Assembly: GCA_002430835.1 (NCBI GenBank)
Contig: DJDA01000120.1
Span: forward strand, 1-30,896
Reading direction: 5' to 3'
From: Brevundimonas sp. UBA5936
GTDB taxonomy: Bacteria > Pseudomonadota > Alphaproteobacteria > Caulobacterales > Caulobacteraceae
Length of the DNA stretch: 30,896 nucleotides
Position numbers and translations under genes: made by a program. A model generated the notes under the pieces. That model was not told where the DNA came from. It did not search any database and worked only from the letters and a program-made list of their open reading frames with translations. Shown here in pieces: positions 23,934 through 30,896 of this stretch; positions within the stretch are counted from its first letter, which is position 1; each line of letters begins with the position of its first letter.

Positions 23934-26026
23934 TGGACGCCCAGCTCCCGGATCAGGTGATCCATGCCGTAGACGTCGCGCAGGGCCGTGGTCACGGCCT
24001 GGGTGGTGACGATGACGCTGCGGTTGACGTTGCGATCATAGCCGTAGGCGTTGCGCTGGGTCAGGACGGTGGAGTCGAAGTTGGCGCCGATGATCTCGCC
24101 CCTGGCGTTGACGGCGGGCGAGCCCGACGAGCCGCCGATGGTGTCGGACGACACGGCCATGTTCATCACCGCATTGGGGTCGATGCGGTCCTTGGCGGCC
24201 AGCAGCTTGGGCGCGACGTTGAAGGGCTCGGCGCCGGTCGCCCGGTCCCACAGGCCGGCGAAGGTGGTGAAGGCGCCGATGCGCTGGCCCGGAACGTCCG
24301 TGCCCTCGACCCGGCCATAGGTCAGGCGCAGGGTTCCAGTGGCGTCCGGATAAACGGCGTCGCCGAAGACGGCGAAGCGGGCGGCGGCCAGTTGCGCGGA
24401 GGCGCGGTCGGTCGGCGCCTTGACCTTGTTGTCCCACTCGGTGCGGACGGCGCGGGCGTCGGCGTCGATGGCCAGGACATACTGGATCAGCGGATCGGTC
24501 GAGGCCTGAACGGCGGGCAGACCGCCTTCCCACAGAGCGCGGCGCACAGCGGGATCGGCCAGCCTGGTGCCCTCGATCAGGCGCGCCGACAGAACTTCGG
24601 GGCTTTCCTTGCCCAGCAGGGTGCGGGCGTAGGGGCTGTCGACGGTCAGCCATTCGCGGGTCTTTGACAGCCACCACTCCAGACGGATCTGCTCCAGTTC
24701 CGGATAGGTCGGGCGCTCGGCGAACAGGCTGGACTGCACGCCGGACAGGCGGCTGTCGGCGAACTCGGGCAGACGCTGGTCCGACGGCTTGGCGCGCTCC
24801 TGCGCCCCGCGCACGATGGCCCGCGCCCAGCTGAACAGCGGCGAGCCGCCCGCGACCGAGGTCGTGCCCATGCCCGTGCCGCCTTCCAGCAGGGCCATCG
24901 GGGCATAGAGCTCGCGCGCGATCGGCTGCACCTCGGCCAGGGCGGCCCAGGGATCGCCGACCTCAGCCGACAGGGCTTCATTCTCGGCGACGCGGCGGTG
25001 GAAGACGGTCTCCTGACCGGCCAACTGGTCCATGAAGGCCGGGTCGATCAGGGCGGCCATGCGGCCACGCCCGCGCTTATAGGTGTTCTCGACGCCGACG
25101 ATCGGGTCCATGGCGATGAAGGCCTGTTCCTCACCCTCTTCCGAATAGCGGATCAGACGGCCGCGCAGCTCCGACGCGATCAGCTGATCCAGCGGCAGCA
25201 CCACATCGCGAATGGTCATCAGCTGGGCCTGGGTCAGCAGGCGCTGGGTCGAGCCGGGGTTGCCTGTGACGAAGACGGGCTCGCCCTCCGTCGGCTTGTT
25301 CGGGTTCCAGGTGAAGTGGGTCGGCGTCGCGGCGGGCTTGCCGTCCTCGTACAGGCGGATGAAGGCGGCATCGATGGCGAAGCGCGGGAAGGAGAAGTTG
25401 TCCAGGTCGCCGCCGAAGGTCGCGGCGCGGTCTTCCGGCGCCCAGGCCAGGCGCACGTCGGAGTATTTGCGGAACTTGTAGAGCTTGAACTGACCGCCGC
25501 GATACAGGCTGACGACCTGGCAGCGGATCTTGGGATCGTTCCCGCAGGCCTCGGTCTCGATGCGGCCGGCCTCGGCCTCGCGCGCCTGGGTATAGGCCTG
25601 GCCGTCCAGGCCCTCGCCGGCCTTCTGCACACGCGCGGTGACGTCGGTGATGTCGGTCAAAATCTCGGCCGAGCCGCCGGGGCACTTCAGCTCCTCCTCG
25701 CGGCTCTTCGGGGTGAAGCCGGTCTCGGCGTATTGCAGTTGCGGCGTGGACAGGTTGGCGACGCAGGTGGCGACGCAGTGATTGTTGGTCATCACCAGCC
25801 CCTCGGCCGAGATGACGCCCGCCGAGCAGCCGCCGAACTTCACCGACGACTGGCGAACGCGGTCCAGCCAGGCCTGGTCGATGCTGGTGCCCAGCGTCTG
25901 GTTGGCGCGAGCGATGGGGAAGTTGTCATAGGTCCACATGCCCTCCTCCGCCTTGGCCGAAGACGCGGCGGCGAAGGCCAGGACGGCGGCCGAGGCGAAG
26001 AGTATCGGGGTGTAGGTGGTGCGCAT
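23930..26026 (-). CDS. S46-family dipeptidyl peptidase (copy 1)
   Basis: 698 residues from the ATG at 26026. Longer in-frame starts add an Arg-rich stretch before the signal peptide and are rejected. The signal peptide (MRTTYTPILFASAAVLAFAA...) cuts after AKA, about residue 26, giving a periplasmic enzyme. S46 enzymes (DPP7/DPP11) remove dipeptides from peptide N-termini. Landmarks: EEGMWTYDNFP just after cleavage, the His region LVMTNNHCVATC (His83; most members have NHHC), the segment GGDLDNFSFPRFAIDAAFIR, and the Ser region TIGGSSGSPAVNARGEII. The residue 18 places after the catalytic Ser, which sets P1 preference (Gly in DPP7, Arg in DPP11), is Ser here. A paralogue lies upstream on the same strand. 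Confidence 0.92.
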   Translation of the reverse strand: MRTTYTPILFASAAVLAFAAASSAKAEEGMWTYDNFPIARANQTLGTSIDQAWLDRVRQSSVKFGGCSAGVISAEGLVMTNNHCVATCVANLSTPQLQYAETGFTPKSREEELKCPGGSAEILTDITDVTARVQKAGEGLDGQAYTQAREAEAGRIETEACGNDPKIRCQVVSLYRGGQFKLYKFRKYSDVRLAWAPEDRAATFGGDLDNFSFPRFAIDAAFIRLYEDGKPAATPTHFTWNPNKPTEGEPVFVTGNPGSTQRLLTQAQLMTIRDVVLPLDQLIASELRGRLIRYSEEGEEQAFIAMDPIVGVENTYKRGRGRMAALIDPAFMDQLAGQETVFHRRVAENEALSAEVGDPWAALAEVQPIARELYAPMALLEGGTGMGTTSVAGGSPLFSWARAIVRGAQERAKPSDQRLPEFADSRLSGVQSSLFAERPTYPELEQIRLEWWLSKTREWLTVDSPYARTLLGKESPEVLSARLIEGTRLADPAVRRALWEGGLPAVQASTDPLIQYVLAIDADARAVRTEWDNKVKAPTDRASAQLAAARFAVFGDAVYPDATGTLRLTYGRVEGTDVPGQRIGAFTTFAGLWDRATGAEPFNVAPKLLAAKDRIDPNAVMNMAVSSDTIGGSSGSPAVNARGEIIGANFDSTVLTQRNAYGYDRNVNRSVIVTTQAVTTALRDVYGMDHLIRELGVQ

Positions 26027-26186
26027 GAGACATCCTCGACGTCGCGCCCCGACCGTCGTCGAGGCCCAGGTTTTGGCCCCTGCAAACCGGAGCCGTCTTG
26101 CGGTCAGTCTGAACAGAACCTGGAGTGAAACCGCAACCCCTGCCGAGCGCATTCACAGGACGCGTTCGCAGGTCTAGATTCGGCGA

Positions 26187-26528
26187 ATGGCGAAACGAGA
26201 CAGGGTTGAGGCGATGGCCGACGACTTCCCCCAGGGCGTGGCGCACCTGGTCCCGGACGACATGCGAGCGCGGTTGTCCTCCGATCCCGCAAGCCTGGAG
26301 CTGTGGCGGAGCCTGACGCCGCTGGGCCGCAATGAGTTCATCTGCTGGGTCGAAGACGCCAAACAGGCCGCCACCCGTCAGAAACGGATCGAGCGTGCGG
26401 TCGAGGAACTGCACGAAGGCAAGCGACGGCCCTGCTGCTGGGCGGGCTGCATCCACCGCACCGACAAGGCGCCCAGCCGCTGGCAGCAGGCCGTGCTCAT
26501 CGAGAAGAAGGGCAAGCTCCAGCCCTGA
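26187..26528 (+). CDS. YdeI/OmpD-associated-type small protein
   Basis: 113 residues from the ATG at 26187; a second ATG at 26214 is possible. The C-terminal part LTPLGRNEFICWVEDAKQAA, then TRQKRIERAVEELHEGKRRP and CCWAGCIHR, matches the YdeI/OmpD-associated family pattern. The Cys-Cys-Trp-x-Gly-Cys-x-His cluster is conserved in the alphaproteobacterial branch and might bind metal (inference). It is soluble, without a signal peptide. The family's role is poorly defined. It sits alone on the plus strand between the two S46 genes. Confidence 0.8.
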   Translation: MAKRDRVEAMADDFPQGVAHLVPDDMRARLSSDPASLELWRSLTPLGRNEFICWVEDAKQAATRQKRIERAVEELHEGKRRPCCWAGCIHRTDKAPSRWQQAVLIEKKGKLQP

Positions 26529-26535
26529 GCAGGCC

Positions 26536-26563
26536 AAGAAAAAGGGACGCCCGAAGACGCCCC
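26536..26563 (-). terminator. Rho-independent terminator of S46 peptidase copy 2
   Basis: On the minus strand GGGGCGUC (26563-26556), UUCG loop, GGCGUCCC (26551-26544, two G-U pairs) is followed by UUUUUCUU. It lies 28 bases past the stop of the S46 gene. It also overlaps the region just after the convergent YdeI-like stop, but has no T-run on that strand. Confidence 0.85.
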
Positions 26564-26591
26564 TCAAATCCCGGACCTGAATCCGACAGGC

Positions 26592-28685
26592 TTAGCGACG
26601 TACGCCCAGTTCGCGCAGCAGGCGCGGCTGGTTGTAGACAGTGCGCAGGGCCTCGGTGACGGCGGCGGTCGAGACCGACACCGTGCGGTTCAGCTCGCCG
26701 TCGTAGCCGAACGAGCCGCCCAGGGAGTGGATGTTGCCGTCGAAGGCGGCGCCGATCACTTCACCCTTGGCGTTGATCACCGGCGAGCCGGAGTTGCCGC
26801 CGATGATGTCGTTGGTCGAGACGAAGTCGTAGACGACGTTCTTGTTGATCCGGTCCTGCGCCGCGACGAAGCGCTCGGAGGCGTTGAACGGCTCGGCGCC
26901 GGTGGCGCGCTCATACAGGCCGCCCATGTGGGTGAAGGACGGCACGGTCACGCCGCGATAGGTCCAGCCCTTCACCTGGCCGTAGGACAGGCGCAAGGAG
27001 AAGGTCGCGTCGGGGTACAGGTTGTCGCCATAGACGGCGAAGCGGGCCTGGGCGACCTTTTCGGCGGCGCGGGCGGTCGGGGCGTTGACGCCGGCGTCCC
27101 ACTGGGTGCGGATCGCTTGCGCCCCATTGTCGTTGGCCAGGACGAAGGCGATCATCGGGTCGCCCGAGGCGGCCAGCTGCTCCGGCGTCATGGCCAGCGC
27201 CTCGGCGCGGAAGGCCGGGTCGATCAGGCGGCTCTGCACCAGACGGGCGGCGATGGTTTCGGGGCTTTCGGCGCCCAGCATGGCCTTCACATCGGCGCTG
27301 TCGACCGTCAGATATTCGCGGGTCTTCAGCATCCAGTGCGACAGCTGGATCTCCTCGACGCCGACCGGGATCGGAGCGTCCGAGGCCAGGCGACGGCCCA
27401 GGGCGGCGATGTCGCTGTCGGCGTAGCCGGCGCGGCGCTCAGCTGCGGGCTTGGCGCGCTCCTTGGAGGCGCGGACGATCGACCGGGCGTAGGAATAGAG
27501 GGTCGAGCCGCCGCCGGCGTTCGCCTCAAGCTGACGATAGGGCAGGTAGAGGTCGCGGGCCGTGACCTGCACCTTCTCCAGATCGCCCCACGGGTCGCCG
27601 ATGCGCTCGGCCACGGCCGGGTCGGCGGCGACACGTTGACGCAGTTCAGCCTCTTCCTGGCGCTTCTTGCCCATGAAGGTCGGGTCCGTCAGGGCGCCCT
27701 GCTGGCCGTAGTAGACCTTGAAGCTGTTCTCCAGGCCGAAGATGGGGTCGAGGGCGACGCGCTTCTCTTCCTCGCCAGTCGTCGAATATTCGACCAGACG
27801 GCCGCGCAGTTCAGCGCTCTGGATCAGGGTGATCGGGATCTGCTGGTCGCGCAGACGCTCCAGCTGGCTGATCGTCAGCAGACGCGAGGTCGAGCCGGGG
27901 TTGCCCGCCACGAAGGTGACTTCGCCGTCGACCGGGGCGTTGGGGTTCCACTTCAGGTGGTTGGGGCTGGCGACCGGCTTGCCGTCCTCATAGGCGCGCA
28001 GGAAGGCGGCATCGAGGGCGTAGCGCGGGAAGTTGAAGTTGTCCGGGTCGCCACCGAAGAAGGCCGCCTGGAACTCCGGCGCGAAGGCCAGACGCACGTC
28101 CTCATACTTGCGGAACTGATAAAGGGCGTACTTGCCGCCGCGATAGAAGCTGATGACCTGGCAGGTCAGCTTGCGGTCATCGCCGCAGGCTTCCTTCTGG
28201 ATCGCGTCGATCTCGGCCGAGCGGGCGGCGACGAAGGCCGCGCCTTCCAGGCCCGAACCGGCGCCCAGGACGCGCTCGGTCACGTCGGTGATGTCCGTCA
28301 GGACTTCCGCCGTCTGGCCGGGGCAGGTCTTCTCTTCCTCGCGCGTGGCCGGCATCCAGCCGTTCTTGACGTAGTCGTTCTGGGCCGTGGACAGATCCTG
28401 GACGCAGGAAATGACGCAGTGGTGGTTGGTCAGGATCAGGCCTTCGCCCGACACGAACGAGGCCGAGCAGCCCTGCAGGCGCACGGCCGCGTTGCGCACG
28501 CGATCCAGCCACGACTGGTCGATGCGCGTGCCGTAGGTATCGTTCACCGTCTGGATCGGGAAGTTGTCGAAGGTCCACATGCCCTCGTCGGCGCGTGCGG
28601 CCGAAGCGGGGGCGTTGACCACCACCGCGGCCATGCCGAGGGCGGCCAGGGAAGCCGTGAACGAAAGAGTGCGGCGAAGCGACAT
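26592..28685 (-). CDS. S46-family dipeptidyl peptidase (copy 2)
   Basis: 697 residues from the ATG at 28685, with GGAGA upstream; an ATG 33 bases further out is less likely. The signal peptide MSLRRTLSFTASLAALGMAA... ends near ASA/ARA, about residues 29-32. It is followed by DEGMWTFDNFPIQTVNDTYG, the shared start of the mature protein. The catalytic His89 lies in the canonical LTNHHCVISC. The segment GGDPDNFNFPRYALDAAFLR and the Ser motif IIGGNSGSPVINAKGEVI are typical of S46. The residue 18 places past the catalytic Ser is Gly, as in DPP7-type enzymes that prefer hydrophobic P1 residues. It should release dipeptides in the periplasm. It is about the same length as copy 1 and clearly paralogous, but has its own promoter region and terminator. 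Confidence 0.93.
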   Translation of the reverse strand: MSLRRTLSFTASLAALGMAAVVVNAPASAARADEGMWTFDNFPIQTVNDTYGTRIDQSWLDRVRNAAVRLQGCSASFVSGEGLILTNHHCVISCVQDLSTAQNDYVKNGWMPATREEEKTCPGQTAEVLTDITDVTERVLGAGSGLEGAAFVAARSAEIDAIQKEACGDDRKLTCQVISFYRGGKYALYQFRKYEDVRLAFAPEFQAAFFGGDPDNFNFPRYALDAAFLRAYEDGKPVASPNHLKWNPNAPVDGEVTFVAGNPGSTSRLLTISQLERLRDQQIPITLIQSAELRGRLVEYSTTGEEEKRVALDPIFGLENSFKVYYGQQGALTDPTFMGKKRQEEAELRQRVAADPAVAERIGDPWGDLEKVQVTARDLYLPYRQLEANAGGGSTLYSYARSIVRASKERAKPAAERRAGYADSDIAALGRRLASDAPIPVGVEEIQLSHWMLKTREYLTVDSADVKAMLGAESPETIAARLVQSRLIDPAFRAEALAMTPEQLAASGDPMIAFVLANDNGAQAIRTQWDAGVNAPTARAAEKVAQARFAVYGDNLYPDATFSLRLSYGQVKGWTYRGVTVPSFTHMGGLYERATGAEPFNASERFVAAQDRINKNVVYDFVSTNDIIGGNSGSPVINAKGEVIGAAFDGNIHSLGGSFGYDGELNRTVSVSTAAVTEALRTVYNQPRLLRELGVRR

Positions 28686-28868
28686 GGGCGTCTCCGAATA
28701 GGCGGGACACCACGCCACGCCTTGCTGTTGCGCGTCACTAGCCTTGCCGGGGGCGCTTCCTCAAGCCCCGTAACAAATCCGGCCGAGCCAGCCTTACCCC
28801 GATTTAACTTGGCCCCAGGCCATGGCGCGGTCAGATAACAGCGCAAGTCAGGGGAATGAATACGCGTC

Positions 28869-30041
28869 ATGTCGCTCGCGCTGTCTACGCTGCTCTTCGA
28901 GTGGCGCCGCTATATGGCCGCCGTCATGGCGCTGGCCCTTTCGGGCCTGCTCGTGCTGGCCATGACCGGGGTTTTCATCGGCATCGGTAAGGGTTTCACC
29001 GCCGCCATCGAGCGCTCGAGCGCCGACATCTTCATCATGCAGCCGGGCGCCAAGGCGCTGTTCAGCGGCCCGATGGGGATGCCGCGCCGCTTCGTGCCCC
29101 TGGCCTACAACCACCCCGAGGTGGTCGAGGTGAAGACGCTCGACATGTCGGGCGGCAATTTCCAGAACATCAAGGACGTCGACCCGACGATGTCGGCTGC
29201 GGACCGCGCCAAACAGGGCGCGCCCAAGCAGAAGAGCGTCCTGGTCAACATCATCGACACGGCGCCCGGCTCGGTCACCATCCCGCGCGACTATTCCGAG
29301 GAATTGGTCGAGGCCCTGCGTCAGCCCTTCACCGTGGCGGTGGACGAGACGGCGCTGACGCCGCTGGGCGTCAAGCTGGGCGACAAGGCCCTGTTCAACG
29401 GCCAGACCGTGACCGTGGTCGGGGTGCTGCGCGGCTATCCCAACATGATGCAGCCGACCATCGTCATGTCGCGTGACAGCCTGCGGATGCTGGGCGAGGC
29501 CTTCGAAGGCCCGCGCGTCGGCCCGCTGATGCTCCGAATCAAGGATCCGGCCCGCGCCGAGCATGTGGTGGCTCAGCTGAACGCCATGGGCAACGGCCAG
29601 TGGAAGGCCTGGACCCGTCAACAACTGGCCGACGCCAACGCCGGCGCCATGTTCGAGGAAGGCATACTGGTCATCATCATCGGCGGCTGCGTGGTGCTGG
29701 GCATCATCATCGGGGTGGCCATCACCTGGCAGACCCTGCGCGGCGCCATCATGGCCAACATCAAGGAGTTCGCCTCCCTGCGCGCCCTGGGCGTGGGCAT
29801 GGGCTCCCTGCGCCGCATCGTCATGGAGCTGAGCTTCTGGGTCGGCATGGTCGGGGTCGGCGCGGCCATCCTGCTGACCTGGCTGCTGTCGCTGTTCGCC
29901 CTGTCCAACGCCGTCATCATCTCCATGCCCCCGAGCCTGCTGCTCGTGGTCGGCGGCGGCCTGATCGGCATCTCCATGCTGTCAGGGTTCCTGTCGATGG
30001 GCATCCTCAAGAAGAGCCAACCTGCGGACCTGCTGCGATGA
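28869..30041 (+). CDS. ABC exporter permease, FtsX/MacB-DevC type
   Basis: 390 residues from the ATG at 28869, with an AGGGGAA ribosome site. The topology is typical of type VII ABC permeases. One N-terminal helix (YMAAVMALALSGLLVLAMTG) is followed by a large periplasmic domain (about residues 45-260, including ERSSADIFIMQPGAKALFSG and VTVVGVLRGYPNMMQ). Three helices form the FtsX domain at 265-390 (GILVIIIGGCVVLGIIIGVA, FWVGMVGVGAAILLTWLLSL, SLLLVVGGGLIGISMLSGF). The coupling segment IKEFASLRALGVGMGSLRRI is characteristic. The closest remembered family is DevC of DevBCA-type exporters. It partners with the next two genes to expel a substrate from the periplasm or inner membrane; the substrate is unknown. 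It is divergent from S46 copy 2. Confidence 0.9.
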   Translation: MSLALSTLLFEWRRYMAAVMALALSGLLVLAMTGVFIGIGKGFTAAIERSSADIFIMQPGAKALFSGPMGMPRRFVPLAYNHPEVVEVKTLDMSGGNFQNIKDVDPTMSAADRAKQGAPKQKSVLVNIIDTAPGSVTIPRDYSEELVEALRQPFTVAVDETALTPLGVKLGDKALFNGQTVTVVGVLRGYPNMMQPTIVMSRDSLRMLGEAFEGPRVGPLMLRIKDPARAEHVVAQLNAMGNGQWKAWTRQQLADANAGAMFEEGILVIIIGGCVVLGIIIGVAITWQTLRGAIMANIKEFASLRALGVGMGSLRRIVMELSFWVGMVGVGAAILLTWLLSLFALSNAVIISMPPSLLLVVGGGLIGISMLSGFLSMGILKKSQPADLLR

Positions 30042-30805
30042 ACGACCTGTCACTCGGACACACCAAGGTCCACGGCAAGCACGGCGAGTTCGCCCTGGAG
30101 GCCAAGGGACTGACCAAGCGGTTCAAGTCCGGCCGTTCCTTCGTCGAGGTGCTGAAGGGGGTGAATTTCGACGCCCGCCACGGCGACCTGACCATGGTCA
30201 TGGGGCCGTCGGGCTCGGGCAAGTCGACGCTGATCGCCGCCCTGTCCGGCCTGCTGCGGCCCGAGGAAGGGCGCGTCGACGCCCTGGACGTGGACGACCT
30301 GTGGAAGCTGTCGGCCGGTCGGATCGACAAATTCCGCCTGGATCACTGCGGCTTCATCTTCCAGGGCTTCAACCTGTTTCCGGCGCTGACCGCCCTGCAG
30401 CAGGTGACGACGGTGCTCAAATATCAGGGCCTGTCGCCGGATAAGGCCAGAAAGCGTGCGACCCTGGCGCTGGAGGAGGTCGGCCTCGGCCATCGCCTGC
30501 ATCAGCGCCCGGCCGCCCTGTCCGGCGGCGAGAAGCAGCGCGTCGCCATCGCCCGCGCCCTGGCCAAGGATCCGCAGATCCTGTTCGCCGACGAACCGAC
30601 CTCGGCTCTGGACGGCGAGAACGGCCAGATCGTGATCCGCCTGCTGCGGCGCGCGGCGACCGAGCACGGCGCCGCCGTCATCTGCGTGACCCACGACCCG
30701 CGCCTGGAAGCCTGGGCCGACCGGGTCATCCACATCGAAGACGGCGTGATCATCGACGATCAGCGCCGAACCCCCAATCCCGACGCCGTCCTGGCCTCGC
30801 ACTGA
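30038..30805 (+). CDS. ABC exporter ATP-binding protein (LolD/MacB/DevA type)
   Basis: 255 residues. The ATG at 30038 overlaps the permease stop by four bases (ATGA). It has all nucleotide-binding motifs: Walker A MGPSGSGKST (55-64), Q-loop FIFQGFNLFP, signature LSGGEKQRVAIARAL (161-175), Walker B ILFADEPTSALDG (181-193) and the switch His in VICVTHDPR. The sequence fits the ATPases that serve FtsX-type permeases. It has an N-terminal addition of about 18 residues (MNDLSLGHTKVHGKHGEFAL) before the usual start. It forms a dimer driving the partner permease. Confidence 0.94.
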   Translation: MNDLSLGHTKVHGKHGEFALEAKGLTKRFKSGRSFVEVLKGVNFDARHGDLTMVMGPSGSGKSTLIAALSGLLRPEEGRVDALDVDDLWKLSAGRIDKFRLDHCGFIFQGFNLFPALTALQQVTTVLKYQGLSPDKARKRATLALEEVGLGHRLHQRPAALSGGEKQRVAIARALAKDPQILFADEPTSALDGENGQIVIRLLRRAATEHGAAVICVTHDPRLEAWADRVIHIEDGVIIDDQRRTPNPDAVLASH

Positions 30806-30827
30806 CCCCGATCCTCTGAGGACTCAC

Positions 30828-30896
30828 ATGCCCGCATTTCTGAAAAACAAATGGCTCTGGATCGGCCTGGCGCTGCTGATCGTGCTGATCGTCGGC
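30828..30896 (+). CDS. Probable membrane-fusion/HlyD-type adaptor of the ABC exporter, 5' end only
   Basis: The frame opens at ATG 30828 after TGAGGA and runs off the window after 23 codons: a basic start (MPAFLKNKWLW) and a hydrophobic stretch (IGLALLIVLIVG). That is the N-terminal membrane anchor expected of a periplasmic adaptor. The assignment depends mostly on position, 22 bases after the ATPase stop in a DevBCA- or MacAB-like operon. Another membrane-anchored protein is possible. Confidence 0.55.
   Translation, partial: MPAFLKNKWLWIGLALLIVLIVG

Noticed and set aside
26727..28838. A 703-codon plus-strand frame opposite S46 copy 2, and a similar 376-codon frame opposite copy 1 (24998-26128)
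   Set aside because: Both are mirror frames of well-supported peptidase genes.

Overview
The window is GC-rich (roughly 65-70% by eye). It reads as a chromosomal segment of an alphaproteobacterium of the Caulobacteraceae, most likely Brevundimonas. The basis is two large TonB-dependent receptors, S46 peptidases, dense GC-biased codon use and hairpin-type intergenic repeats. I had no database access, so the genus is an inference.

Positions 1 to about 1358 are the exception. They encode the C-terminal three quarters of an enterobacterial-looking thiamine-pyrophosphate enzyme, with visibly different codon use. It is joined in frame, at a shared Ala-Pro-Ala-Gln stretch, to the N-terminal two thirds of a dicarboxylate/amino acid:cation symporter (start 2174). 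This is either an assembly chimera or a real recombination joint. Sequence alone cannot decide, and I favour an artefact.

Region 2.2-5.1 kb (minus strand) holds a translationally coupled three-gene operon: a ketosynthase of StlD/DarB type, a heme-oxygenase-like diiron protein and a conserved protein of unknown function. It is the best candidate here for an undescribed pathway. Region 5.2-12.2 kb (minus) has two tandem TonB-dependent receptors with nearly identical terminators, then a roughly 400-base AT-richer leader facing uvrB.

Region 12.2-15.0 kb (plus) has uvrB and a small conserved protein. Region 15.2-18.2 kb (minus) is a tightly packed run. It starts with a 26-codon membrane peptide whose stop overlaps the TTG start of a FolM-like short-chain reductase, followed by a 6-pyruvoyl-tetrahydropterin-synthase homologue, folB, two paralogous small membrane proteins and a small acetyltransferase. 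The set suggests pterin/folate metabolism. A secreted DUF6624-like protein lies upstream on the same strand.

Region 19.0-23.2 kb (plus) runs Nudix hydrolase, YdcZ-like transporter, uvrC, beta-carbonic anhydrase, pgsA. An inverted pair of structured repeats separates pgsA from a convergent GNAT gene. Region 23.4-28.7 kb (minus) contains two S46 dipeptidyl-peptidase paralogues, with a YdeI/OmpD-associated-type gene on the opposite strand between them. The window ends (28.9-30.9 kb, plus) in an ABC exporter operon: FtsX-type permease, ATPase and the first 23 codons of what is probably a membrane-fusion protein.

No tRNA, rRNA, CRISPR array or insertion sequence was recognised.
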